Assembly (NCBI RefSeq): GCF_036345155.1 | Contig: NZ_CP107772.1 | Coordinates: 558,001 to 622,000 of the forward strand | From: Streptomyces sp. NBC_00582 | GTDB lineage: Bacteria > Actinomycetota > Actinomycetes > Streptomycetales > Streptomycetaceae | Length of the DNA: 64,000 bases | Direction: 5' to 3' | Shown here: piece after piece, positions 34,259 to 42,810 of the stretch | Numbering within the stretch: the stretch's first letter is position 1 | Layout of the letters: each line of letters begins with the position of its first letter | Made by a program: the position numbers and the translations under genes | Notes under the pieces: model-generated | What the model was told of the DNA's origin: nothing | Database searches by the model: none | The model's input: the letters and a program-made list of their open reading frames with translations, nothing else

Positions 34259-35379
34259 GGATGCTTCTTACCGCGCCTGCCGGGGTTGGACACATGCTGC
34301 CGCTGGTACCGATGGCGCATGCCGCGCTGGCAGCCGGACACGAGGTGCTGTTCGCCACGACCGGGCCGAATACCGACATCCTCAGCCGTCATGGGGTGCC
34401 GACTGCGGACGCCGCTCCGCACGCCGACGTCTCCGCACGTTTCGACCAGCTCATACAGGACACGAACCGCCCCGATACTCCCGTCAAGGAGATGGTGTCG
34501 GTCGCCATGGCAGGCTGGGCCGAGATCGGCGATCTGATGCTTGACGGCCTCCTTCACACCATCCGGCGATGGCGGGCCGACGTGGTCGTCTATGAACCCT
34601 GTCATGTGGCCGGCCTGGCCGCGGCACAACTGGCTGGGGTTCCCTCGGTCCTGCACGGGACAGGTCTGCCGATGGGGACCTACCGGCGTGCGCTGGAGAA
34701 GATGGTGCGGCCCCGGGAACGTTACGGGGCCGGTGAACAGTCCGCCACCCCGGACGCCGTGGTGAATGTCTGCCCCTCCAGCATGACGTCCCCGGACCGG
34801 GACCGCGGCTGGCCGATGCGCTATGTGCCGTCCGATGTGGGCGCGGTGGCTTCGGACTGGGAGGACACGCGTCCCTCGGCGCCCCGGGTCTGTGTGACCT
34901 TCGGCTCGGTGCTCCCCGGTAGGGGCAAGGACATGGTCCGCGCCGCAGTCGAGGGGCTGCGCGAACTGGACGCCGAGGTCCTGGTGTCCACCGGTGGCGC
35001 CGTCCTCGACGACTGGGGGCCGATGCCTGCGAACGTCCGGATGGCCCGTTGGCTGCCGATGTCGGCCGTGCTGCCGGGTTGCGCAGCGGTGGTCCACCAC
35101 GGTGGGTCGGGAACGATGTTCGGCGCGCTCGCCGCAGGCGTCCCCCAGGTGGTGCTGCCACACGGCGCTGACCGGCCCACGAACGCCGACGCGGTGGTCC
35201 GGCGGGGGGTGGGTATCGCCCTGGACATCACGACCGACGGCATGGAAATGATCGGGAAGGCCGTCCGCCAGGTTCTTGAGGATCCCTCGTACGGCAGGGC
35301 GGCACAGGAGGTGGCCAGGGAGAACAGCGCGCGGCCCGCACCCTCCGCCGTGGTCGGGCAGATTGCCCGGCTGACGTGA
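34255..35379 (+). CDS. GT1-family glycosyltransferase (macrolide/aromatic GT type)
   Basis: 374 residues. N-terminus MLLTAPAGVGHMLPLVPMAHA with the acceptor-domain ADVVVYEPCHVAGLAAAQL. The sugar-nucleotide-binding C-domain has APRVCVTFGSVLPGRG, VRMARWLPMSAVLPGCAAVVHHGGSGTMFGALAAGVPQVVLPHGADRP, the HHGGSGT...P.G signature of antibiotic GT1 enzymes that use TDP- or UDP-sugars. GTG 34255 overlaps the preceding stop; ATG 34261 is two codons later. It should glycosylate the polyketide or an intermediate. No deoxysugar genes are present, so the donor must come from elsewhere. Confidence 0.92.
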   Translation: MRMLLTAPAGVGHMLPLVPMAHAALAAGHEVLFATTGPNTDILSRHGVPTADAAPHADVSARFDQLIQDTNRPDTPVKEMVSVAMAGWAEIGDLMLDGLLHTIRRWRADVVVYEPCHVAGLAAAQLAGVPSVLHGTGLPMGTYRRALEKMVRPRERYGAGEQSATPDAVVNVCPSSMTSPDRDRGWPMRYVPSDVGAVASDWEDTRPSAPRVCVTFGSVLPGRGKDMVRAAVEGLRELDAEVLVSTGGAVLDDWGPMPANVRMARWLPMSAVLPGCAAVVHHGGSGTMFGALAAGVPQVVLPHGADRPTNADAVVRRGVGIALDITTDGMEMIGKAVRQVLEDPSYGRAAQEVARENSARPAPSAVVGQIARLT

Positions 35380-35382
35380 CAG

Positions 35383-36096
35383 GGCGATCTTCCCCTCGCC
35401 CTGGAGCAGGCGTCGGTCTGGCTGCGCGAGACGGGGATGCCGGTGAGCACCTATCTCGACCTGTTCAACCGGCATTTCACGGCGTTCGTCGACGAAGCTC
35501 CGCCCTTCGACTGTCCGGTCGGCGTGAGCACGGCGTGGCACGTGTCCCTGACGCGCCTGCGCAACGAGAGCCCGGCGGCTGAGCGGCTGCTCCACGTCCT
35601 GGCCCGGCTGGCTCCCGAGCCCGTCCCGACGGCCGTGTTCACCCGCCTCCACGACGAGGGCCCGGCGGCGCGGTCACCCGTAGGCGACCTACAGGACCTG
35701 GCCGGCGCCGTGCGGGCCATCAGCCGCTACGGCCTGGCCCGCGTCGACCACCTCGCCGGCACCGTCGAGGTGCATCGCCTGATGAGCGCCGTACTGCGCG
35801 AGGCCATGTCGGAGGAGGAAGAGGACCGTTCCCTGCGGCTCGCCCGGTCCCTGGCGGCCCTGCTCCCGCCGGGCCCGTCCCGCACCGCTCACCTGCTCGC
35901 CTGCCGGGCCGCGGAATCCCAGGATCCGGTGGTGCGGTCCGCGATCCTGGACCAGTTGGTGTGGTCGGCGGCGGAAGGCAGCACCGAGGACGAGCACCGC
36001 CTGGCCGAGGCGGCGTACGACACCTGGTCACGGTCGGACACGGCGACCGCCGCCGAGCTGACCGCCGTGGAATCCCACATGCGGTCCACCGGCTGA
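35383..36096 (+). pseudogene. C-terminal remnant of an NB-ARC/TPR (FxsT-like) protein
   Basis: Immediately after the glycosyltransferase stop the reading frame continues with GDLPLALEQASVWLRETGMPVSTYLDLFN, the region after the NB-ARC P-loop domain of large Streptomyces ATPases. Then follow VSTAWHVSLTRLRNESPAAERLLHVLARLAPEPVPTAVF and RYGLARVDHLAGTVEVHRLM. The P-loop domain is missing, and so are the TPR repeats that follow in full-length proteins. The stop is at 36096. A GTG/ATG near 35437 could start an ORF, but this is a truncated relic whose breakpoint marks the right edge of the aromatic polyketide cluster. Confidence 0.75.
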
Positions 36097-36216
36097 CGCC
36101 ATGCGGTGGGTTGTCATCACGGGCCGACTGGGCCGCTCGCGCAGCCCCTGCTCACCCTCGCCCGCCAGCGGCGGATCCACTTGCGGGCCATGAAGCGCGG
36201 GATGCCCACCGGACAT

Positions 36217-36774
36217 TCAGCTCGGTACGGCTCCGTCCTGCCAGCGGTAGAGGTCGCGCAGCAGGGAAATCTCGGCGCCGTGATGGATCAGCTCCCTGTT
36301 GACGTGCAGGATCCTGTTCTCCATGGGAAACCGCTCGGGACCCACCGCGGGCGGACTCTCCAGGTCAGCGTCCGAGAGTTCGCGGACCCCCGCGTTCCAT
36401 CTCCCGTACATCTCATCGAGCTGCTTCAGCGCCTCGTCAGCGGTCCCCGCGTAGGCGAATGTCTCGGAGTCGACGTCCTGGCCGCCGAAGTACCATCCGA
36501 CCCGATAGCCCAGGCACGAGACGATGATGTGCGCCAGCCGCCAGGCAATCGTGGTCACCGGCGCCGGCTCCGGGCCGGGGGACGCGTAGTCCATCGTCCA
36601 TTCCCCCGAACCTACCGACATCGGTGCGGCCGACGTGCCACGTGGGCGGATACTCCAGCAGCCGCGCACCGGCTCCCAGAAGTACTCCTCATCGGTAAGA
36701 CCGTCCAGCCGCGGCCGTAGGTTCTTGTGCCAGTACCAGTCCAGCTGCTCCGCGAGCCGCTCGCTTCTTGTCAT
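36217..36774 (-). CDS. DinB-like four-helix protein
   Basis: 185 residues from ATG 36774: SERLAEQLDWYWHKNLRPRL, LTDEEYFWEPVRGCWSIRPR, TIAWRLAHIIVSCLGYR and MENRILHVNRELIHHGAEISLLRDLY. The WRLAHI and NRELIHHGAEI histidines are the metal-binding triad of the DinB/YfiT-like superfamily, often mycothiol- or bacillithiol-dependent transferases. The frame continues upstream, but that part encodes an unrelated transposase fragment. It stands alone in the inter-cluster debris. Confidence 0.9.
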   Translation of the reverse strand: MTRSERLAEQLDWYWHKNLRPRLDGLTDEEYFWEPVRGCWSIRPRGTSAAPMSVGSGEWTMDYASPGPEPAPVTTIAWRLAHIIVSCLGYRVGWYFGGQDVDSETFAYAGTADEALKQLDEMYGRWNAGVRELSDADLESPPAVGPERFPMENRILHVNRELIHHGAEISLLRDLYRWQDGAVPS

Positions 36775-36935
36775 TTTCCGCACACTACTTACAACGGAGA
36801 CGTGACTGCGACCCTCGCGAACACCGTCGCAGGATGGGCCCTTCGGGCCGCGCGGGACCTCGGACCTTGGTACACACCCGGAGGCCGTGACCCGTCGCTC
36901 CGGCGCCGTCCCCGGCACGACACGACGCGTCGGCC

Positions 36936-37077
36936 CCGCCTCGGCCTCCGGTCGGTCGGGGGCCGGGTGGCTCAGTTGGGCGGTGGCCTCGGCCTCGATG
37001 AGTTCCTGCAGGATCCGCTGGGCCAGGACCCTGATCAACTCGATTCCGTCCGCCTCAACGAGCTTCGCTACTCGGAG
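36936..37077 (-). mobile_element. Fragment resembling the N-terminus of an IS256-type transposase
   Basis: The minus strand reads EADGIELIRVLAQRILQELI then EAEATAQLSHPAPDRPEA, which resembles the LVRLATELVLQEALEAEATDFLG start of IS256/mutator transposases. Only about 45 residues remain, and the sequence runs into unrelated DNA upstream of the DinB gene. Confidence 0.5.
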
Positions 37078-37537
37078 CAGAGATCGCTGCTACACCACTC
37101 GGCGGGACATCATCCTGCGACTGTCGGTCCGTTCAAACGCCCACACAGCGCCGGGGGGTCGGCGGAGTCACCGCTGGCCCCTCGTCGCGGCAGCACCGTG
37201 ATGCGCCGGCTGATGGCGTTGACGATCAGTACGGCGAGCCCGGCGCCGTTCCCGAACACTGCCTGCCTGGTGATCTTGTCGTCGATGCCGTACGGCTCGG
37301 TCACCGCGTACGGGTCGGTCTCCAGTGCCTCGTCCTCACCAGCATGCTGCCTCCATGCCGCGGGCCCTGACAAAGCCGGTCTCCTGGCCCCGAGGCCGGC
37401 TCTGTCGGAGATTTGACTTTGACAACAGCACCGTGACTGTCGCGCGTGTGCCGCTGCCGAGCCCTCCGAGTCGAGCCGCTCAGCCCCTTGCTCGGGCCCG
37501 GAGTGCCCAGTCGTCCTCTATAGCCTTTGCCGAGCGG
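37078..37537. other. No gene recognised
   Basis: 460 bases. A minus-strand frame at 37110-37373 contains VFGNGAGLAVLIVNAISRRI, which might be a fragment of a membrane protein, but no family is recognised and no complete gene fits. Confidence 0.4.
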
Positions 37538-37984
37538 CTAGCCGCAGTTGATCCACCGGTGGTCGGTGGTGCGGCCCGGAAGGAATATGACATTGCGGCA
37601 GGTAAAGCCGCCGTTCTCCCGGACGTCCTGATCGACGGAGAACTGGTATGCGGAGCCCGTGGAGGCGCCACCGGCACAGTCACGGCTGCGGTAGACCAGG
37701 ACCTGGTACTGGTCACCGGCGACGATCCTCGGCAACTGGGGGTTGAAGTCGTTGGCGCCGGCACCGGCCACCACGTTCCCGCAGGCCCCTATGCCCGAGC
37801 TCAGATGAGTGAACCGGACACTCTGGATTCCGCTACCAAGCTCGCGGTCGCTGCCGAACTTGGCAAACCAGGCGCTGGCGGCCGTTGCTGTGCCTGTGGT
37901 GGCCGCAAGGGAACCGACCAGTGCGGCGGTCACCAGAGCGGCGCTGCCCAGCAGGCGCGCAGGGGATCGACGGTTCAAAGACAT
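37538..37984 (-). CDS. Small secreted four-cysteine protein of unknown function
   Basis: 148 residues. N-terminal Sec signal MSLNRRSPARLLGSAALVTA with a hydrophobic core and a likely cut after TATA (about residue 35). The mature ~113 residues contain four cysteines (GACGN, RDCAG, FTCRN, INCG), enough for two disulfides, and beta-prone text such as QYQVLVYRSRDC. AGGACTC precedes the ATG. No domain is recognised. Lone small secreted disulfide proteins in Streptomyces include inhibitors and toxins, but there is no direct evidence for either here. Confidence 0.8.
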   Translation of the reverse strand: MSLNRRSPARLLGSAALVTAALVGSLAATTGTATAASAWFAKFGSDRELGSGIQSVRFTHLSSGIGACGNVVAGAGANDFNPQLPRIVAGDQYQVLVYRSRDCAGGASTGSAYQFSVDQDVRENGGFTCRNVIFLPGRTTDHRWINCG

Positions 37985-38071
37985 GAGAAGAGTCCTCCAG
38001 TGGGGGGGATGAGTGAGAGATCTCCAACAGGCCGCCTCGGGCACTTCGAGCCGCCCGGCGCGTTGAGGCAT

Positions 38072-38561
38072 CTATGCCAGGGCACCGGACCGGGGCTCGA
38101 GTACGACCGCATCCGAAGAATATCTTGAAAGTTCCAGTAAAATTAAATCGACTTCCAGCCACCATATGCGCGGGAATCGGACACCCAGTACCTGCTCGGC
38201 GACCCACACACAGTGGTCCAGGGCGGCCTGGGCGATGGGGCTCTCCCGCCGTCCCACCGCCAGCCCGCCCCTTCGGCCCTTGCCGGAGCGCTTGACGGAC
38301 CAGGTGCAAGCCCGTGTCTGTCGCCTCCGCGAGCAGGACCAGGACGGACAGGGCAGGCATCCCCGCCAGGGCGAGCGTTACGGCCAGGACCAGGACGACC
38401 GCGACGACGGTCGCCTCCAGAGCAGTCAGCGGCTGGTCGCCGGGCACCACGCAGGCGGCGCGGGCAGTGTGAGACACAGTGTTCTGCCGTTCGGTGTCTG
38501 TTCGGGCTCCCCCACTGGCGTTCACTGCGCTGGCGGTTGCCGTCGCCCATGCGAGTGACAT
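38072..38561 (-). pseudogene. Possible frameshifted membrane protein gene
   Basis: From ATG 38561 one frame gives TALEATVVAVVLVLAVTLAL and MPALSVLVLLAEATDTGLHL, a credible membrane segment. At about 38270 another frame continues ESPIAQAALDHCVWVAEQVL, GVRFPRIWWLEVDLILLELS and stops at 38072. The two pieces abut, so a single frameshifted gene is possible. No family is recognised. Confidence 0.3.
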
Positions 38562-38879
38562 TCCTCGATTGACGGGGCGAACGAAATGGCCGTTGACAAT
38601 ATTGCGCTGGAACTCGGCGTAGGGAGGCTGCACAACGGACTGCTTTGCGTAGATCTCGTCCCGCTAGGCACCCGTGGGACGCCGCGGTGGTTCTCCAGCC
38701 GTGAGCGGTGTGCAAGCTGAAGTTGCTGGTCACGGGGGGGTGTGCGTGGGCATCGGGATGCTCGTGCTGGTTGCTGGCGCGTGACTTTGGTGAAGATCGT
38801 CGGCCATCGGGCGACTTCGCGGTTCGCGAGGACCAGCAGGGCCCTGACATCCTCACGGAGGGAGACGACGGCCAAGTGC

Positions 38880-39032
38880 GCGCCCGTTTCCAAGGGCATC
38901 GGCATCAATACGGACGGCACGAGCGGCAGCGTGACCTATGAAGACACCTTTGTGCTCACCGGCCAGGGCTGGCGCATCAGTTACCGCAAGGTCGTCGCAC
39001 GGCGGGTGCCGTTGGGCGGGCGAAGGAAGTGA
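38880..39032 (+). pseudogene. C-terminal remnant of a SnoaL-like (NTF2-fold) protein
   Basis: GIGINTDGTSGSVTYEDTFV then LTGQGWRISYRKVVARRVP and a stop at 39032. The YEDTFVLTGQGWRISYRKV pattern is the end of SnoaL-like proteins (Y.D.lvrt..GWrI..R.v). The first ~80 residues are missing. From 38562 to 38880 nothing recognisable was seen. Confidence 0.5.
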
Positions 39033-39091
39033 AACGGGCACAGCCCCTTGCAGGAAGCCCGGATGTAGATCTCGCTGGGGCAGGCCGCTGA

Positions 39092-39226
39092 TCAGGCTGT
39101 GAGGCGGTGGTCGTGTCGGTCGGGGGTGGGGTAGAGGCGTTCGTGTTCGCGGGCGAGGTGGTGTCGCCAGTACTCCTCGAAGTCGCCGTTGTCTTTCAGC
39201 GCGCGGAGTTCGAGATGGCTTCGGAA
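39092..39226 (-). mobile_element. C-terminal fragment of a transposase (ISKra4-like)
   Basis: The minus strand reads HLELRALKDNGDFEEYWRHH then LAREHERLYPTPDRHDHRLT and a stop. This resembles the LRAL.a.GDFd.YW.yHl..EHqR C-terminus of ISKra4-type transposases. About 42 residues remain, cut by the opposite-strand ISL3 remnant. Confidence 0.5.
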
Positions 39227-39276
39227 CCGGCCAGGCCCCAGCGTGCCCCGGCGGGGCTCAGGGGAACCCGCGGGAT

Positions 39277-40288
39277 GTCGCATATCATCGACGCGGAGAC
39301 CGGCGAGCGCATCGACGTCCTGCCCGACCGGACCCTGGAGACCGTCAGGGACTGGCTGCGCGCCCCCCGGCGCCGAGTACGTCTGCCGCGACGGATCCGG
39401 CTCCTACGGCGAAGCCATCCGCCAGGCCCTCCCCGAAGCCGTGCAGGTCAGCGAACGCCGGCACCTGTGGAAAAACCTCTGCGACAAGGTCCACGCCGAG
39501 GTCCGCTCCCATGCGCCGTGCTGGTCCGCAGTGAACCCCGCCCTGTCCGGCGGCGTGCGCGAGCAGACCACCCGCGAGTGCTGGCCGCAGGTCCACGCCT
39601 TGCTCGACAAGGGTGTCGGCCTGCTCGAATGCGCCCGCCGCCTCGACGTCGCCCTCAACACCGTCAAGCGCTACGCGCGCATGAAGGAGCCCACCGGGAG
39701 AAGACCGCGCCGCGGTACAAGCCCACACTCGTGGACCCTTACCGCGAGCACCTCCGCGCCCGGCGTGCCGCCGACCCCGCCGTCCCGGTCCAGCAGCTCT
39801 TCCGCGAGATCCGGAAGCAGGGCTACACCGGCAGTCTCAACCTCCTCTACAAGTACGTCACGCAAGGCCGCATCGAGGGCGAACGGCCGGTCACGACCCC
39901 GCAGCGCTTTTACCGGCTCCTCCTGTCCCGCCCCGAGGACCTCCGTGACAAGGACGCAGCCTTCCTGCGGGAACTCACCTCTTCCTGCCCAGAGTTGGGC
40001 GAACTCGCCCGCCTCGCCGCAGAGTTCGCCCAACTCCTCTCTCCGGCCGAGGGCAACGACGCCAAGCTCACCGAGTGGATCGCCCAGGTCCGTGCCACTG
40101 ACCTGCCCCACTTGCACTCCTTCGCCAACGGGCTGGAACTCGACCGGGACGCCGTCGACGCCGGCCTGACTCTGCCGTACCACAACGGCCGCACCGAGGG
40201 CGTCAACACCCGCACCAAAATGATCATGAGGCAGATGCACGGGAGGGCCGGCTTTGCCCTCCTCCGCCACCGCATCCTGCTCCAGTAG
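39277..40288 (+). mobile_element. ISL3-family transposase remnant (frameshifted, N-terminus lost)
   Basis: Three consecutive frames carry one protein: HIIDAETGERIDVLPDRTLETVRDWLRA; then AEYVCRDGSGSYGEAIRQAL, AVQVSERRHLWKNLCDKVHA and RRLDVALNTVKRYARMKEP; then YKPTLVDPYREHLRARRAAD to PYHNGRTEGVNTRTKMIMRQMHGRAGFALLRHRIL. The DRTxxTVxxWL, CRDGSGSYGEA and EGVNxxxKxxxRxxxGxAxF blocks are DDE landmarks of ISL3 transposases. Frameshifts near 39365 and 39710 and a missing zinc-finger N-terminus make it inactive. Confidence 0.88.
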
Positions 40289-40685
40289 CCCCCGCCACCC
40301 ACCGCTACCACCGACTACGGGCCAGAGCCACTCACGTACAGACCCGCGTCCCAGCGCAGCTGGATTCGGGTGGGTCATGGGGTCAGCCCGGCGGCCGAGG
40401 TTTCGCCGAAGCCCTCGGCCCCGGTCGAGGTCGGTCGTGGGGATGATGTGGATGAGTCGGTGATCGGGGAGGCGGACCGGGTGGACGATCGCGGTGAGGA
40501 CTTCGATCTCCTGGTCGTCGTGTCCGGGGAAACGGACGAGGTGACGGTGTAGATCGCGGCTCGCAACGACGCTGTCATCGTGTTTGTTCCGGATGCAGCG
40601 GCATTCGCGGTCGGAGAGTATCTGTGCGGCCAGGGCGTGCAGTCGGAGGTCGTGCCGGCGGCCGGCATGCACGGGGCCGGCATCT
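40289..40685. other. No gene recognised
   Basis: About 400 bases between the ISL3 remnant and the hydrolase remnant. Minus-strand frames here are open (for example FPGHDDQEIEVLTAIVHPVR) but match no family I recognise. Confidence 0.4.
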
Positions 40686-40851
40686 GCCCGGCCCAGATGG
40701 CACCCGCCGTGGAGGTCGAACGACAGCGCTGCGTATCCCAGATCGGCGAGCGCATCGGCCCGGCGGCCGGAGCCGGCCGGGAGGGCCAGGCGCCCGATCA
40801 CCGTCAGACGTCGGCCGGGTACTCGACCGTGCGCGTGGTAACGGTCGTCAT
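40686..40851 (-). pseudogene. N-terminal remnant of a dienelactone hydrolase-like gene
   Basis: From ATG 40851: TTVTTRTVEYPADV, then after a one-base shift LTVIGRLALPAGSGRR, then directly ADALADLGYAALSFDLHGG. In intact alpha/beta hydrolases of this family the segments are linked by ~15 residues (LVxHEGxGLNDHxRR), so an internal deletion is present too. The nucleophile Cys/Ser region is absent. Relic of an aromatic-catabolism type enzyme. Confidence 0.6.
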
Positions 40852-41202
40852 GCGGCCGGACTGTAGTGATCGTCGAGATCCGCCGGGCCGGGGTTCCGCC
40901 GCCGGCAGAACAGCGGAAGATCTTCCCATGGTTCCCCTCGTTCCTCTGGAGCGCGTCTCCCTCCGGAACGCGGCGATGGCTCACGGCCCGCCGCAATCCC
41001 GTTCCCGCGGCAGCGGTTTCGGGCCACCTGCCCCGGTTGCAGCGCCGAGGCGAACCCGCCGTCTCGGAGCACCGTCTGCGTCTCCATCCGCCGCCCGGTG
41101 CTGATGGTGCGTGACTTCCGCTAAGCTCACCGTGACATCCACGCCTGCACCATCGAGCGCTGGGGCCGCGCCTCGGACAGCGGCCCGCGGGGGAGTGAGA
41201 CG

Positions 41203-42168
41203 ATGCGCCATCGTACCCTCGGAGCCGGTGGCCCGGTCGTCAGTGAGGTCGGCCTCGGGACCTGGCGGCCCCTATTGCGGGACGGGCGGCACGGCGCCGC
41301 CCGTGTCGTGGGCGCCGCCCGCGACCTCGGTATCACGTTCTTCGACACCGCCGGCTCGTACGGTGACGCGGAGGAGGTACTGGGCACCGCCCTGCGGGGC
41401 GCGCCGAGAGAGTCCTACGTGCTGTCCACCAAGGTCTACTACGAGCCCGGAGGCGCGGTGGCGGGGCTGTCGCGCGCAGCCGTCAGAGCAGGTGTCGAGC
41501 GCAGCCTGAAGGCTCTCCGCACCGAACGCATCGACCTGCTCAGCGCCCACCGGTTCGACGACCGCACTCCCCTGGCGGAGACCGTCGCGGCCTTCGGGGA
41601 ACTCCTCGCGGAAGGCAAGATCGCGCACTATGGGTTCAGCGAGTGGACGGCGCAACAGATCACTGCGGCCTGCGCGGCGGCGGCGGAACTCGGTATCCGG
41701 CCCCCGATCGCCAGCCAACCGCAGTACAGCGTCCTGTGGCGGGTACCGGAGAAGGCCGTCGTGCCGCTGTGCCAGGACCTCGGCATCGGCACGGTGGCTT
41801 TCTGGCCGCTCGCCCAAGGCCTGTTGACCGGCAAGTACGCCCCCGGCCAACCGCCCCCGGAGAGCTCCAGGGCCGCGGACCCCACAGGGAAGCTCCTGAT
41901 GGACCACCTCATGGCGGAGCCGATCCTGGAGCGGGTGCAGCTCTTCGCCCGGCTCGCCCGGCGCGGGGGCATGACGCCGGCCCAGCTCGCGGTGGCGTGG
42001 GTGCTCAACCGGCCCGGCGTCACCTCGGCGCTGGTCGGCGCCTCGACCCCCGAGCAACTGGTCGAGACGGCGTCCGCCGCCGGGGTGCTGCTGTCGGAAC
42101 CCACCCTGGAACTCATCGACAAGGTCTTCGCCGGATGTGTCTACGACGACGTCGCCGGCACCGGCTGA
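41203..42168 (+). CDS. Aldo/keto reductase
   Basis: 321 residues, (alpha/beta)8 NADPH-dependent reductase. GAGGPVVSEVGLGTWRPL, DLGITFFDTAGSYGDAEEVL (catalytic Asp and Tyr), YVLSTKVYYEPGG (Lys) and RIDLLSAHRFDD (His) give the tetrad. WVLNRPGVTSALVGASTPEQ is the coenzyme-binding end. It is closest to the KvBeta-like AKR subgroup. GGGGAGTGAGACG precedes the ATG. It stands at the left edge of the PKS/NRPS cluster and runs in the same direction as the GNAT gene 143 bases on. It could reduce an aldehyde or ketone of the precursor, for instance a glutamate-semialdehyde-type intermediate; this is speculation. Confidence 0.92.
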   Translation: MRHRTLGAGGPVVSEVGLGTWRPLLRDGRHGAARVVGAARDLGITFFDTAGSYGDAEEVLGTALRGAPRESYVLSTKVYYEPGGAVAGLSRAAVRAGVERSLKALRTERIDLLSAHRFDDRTPLAETVAAFGELLAEGKIAHYGFSEWTAQQITAACAAAAELGIRPPIASQPQYSVLWRVPEKAVVPLCQDLGIGTVAFWPLAQGLLTGKYAPGQPPPESSRAADPTGKLLMDHLMAEPILERVQLFARLARRGGMTPAQLAVAWVLNRPGVTSALVGASTPEQLVETASAAGVLLSEPTLELIDKVFAGCVYDDVAGTG

Positions 42169-42311
42169 GGACGCTCCGGCCCGGATGCCGTTCGAATTCC
42201 GCCGTCCGCCGGTCCGGAGCGAGCCCGTTTCGAGATGATGGCGGGGACGTCGCACCACTGTTGCCGCGTTCGGCGGGCGATCTTCGCTGACCGCCTGAGT
42301 CCTGGAAGCAC

Positions 42312-42797
42312 ATGACTGACACCTCCCCGCCGTCCGACCGGGACGTGGCCCTCATACGTGCGGCGGTGCCCGCCGACGCGGGACGCCTCCACCTGCTGGC
42401 GCTGCCGTTCATGCGGGCCGGCTTCCTGCGGCACCGGCCCCCGGCCGTCTTCGGCGAGCGCGTCGCCGACTTCCTGGTGGCCGAGCACGACGAGCGGCTG
42501 GTCGCGTGCGCGGGGGTGCAGCAGCTGGCGGACCAGTCGACAGCCGCGGTGCTGTACAACTTCTGCGTCGACGAGGCGTTCCAACGCCGGGGCATAGGCG
42601 CGCGGTTGTTGGCCGGCAGCGTCCAGCACGCCAGGGCGGGCGGGGCGCGGCGGCTCTACACGGCGACGATCCGCCGGGACGGGTGGTTCGAGCGGTTCGC
42701 CTTCCGGCGGGTGGAGCCGGCCGACGTCCCGGCCTCCTGGGCGGCCCGGCTCAGCCCGTCCCGCGGCTCCCTCCTCTACGTCCGCGACCTCGCCTGA
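42312..42797 (+). CDS. GNAT acetyltransferase, N-acetylglutamate-synthase-like
   Basis: 161 residues, a single GNAT domain. ALIRAAVPADAGRLHLLALPF, RVADFLVAEHDERLVACAGV, AAVLYNFCVDEAFQRRGIGARLLAGSVQHA (pyrophosphate loop QRRGIGARL) and the terminal GWFERFAFRRVEPADVPASW. The FFERxGFxxVxxxDxP ending is characteristic of short ArgA-type amino-acid N-acetyltransferases. It is convergent with, and 13 bases from, an argB-type kinase, which fits catalysis of the first step (N-acetylation of glutamate or an analogue). Other amine acetylation (self-resistance) remains possible. Confidence 0.85.
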   Translation: MTDTSPPSDRDVALIRAAVPADAGRLHLLALPFMRAGFLRHRPPAVFGERVADFLVAEHDERLVACAGVQQLADQSTAAVLYNFCVDEAFQRRGIGARLLAGSVQHARAGGARRLYTATIRRDGWFERFAFRRVEPADVPASWAARLSPSRGSLLYVRDLA

Positions 42798-42810
42798 GGG
42801 AGCGGGCCCG

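Noticed and set aside
36775..37038. 88-codon N-terminal extension of the DinB-like protein
   Set aside because: This part reads as an IS256-like fragment plus unrelated sequence; the DinB fold starts at ATG 36774.
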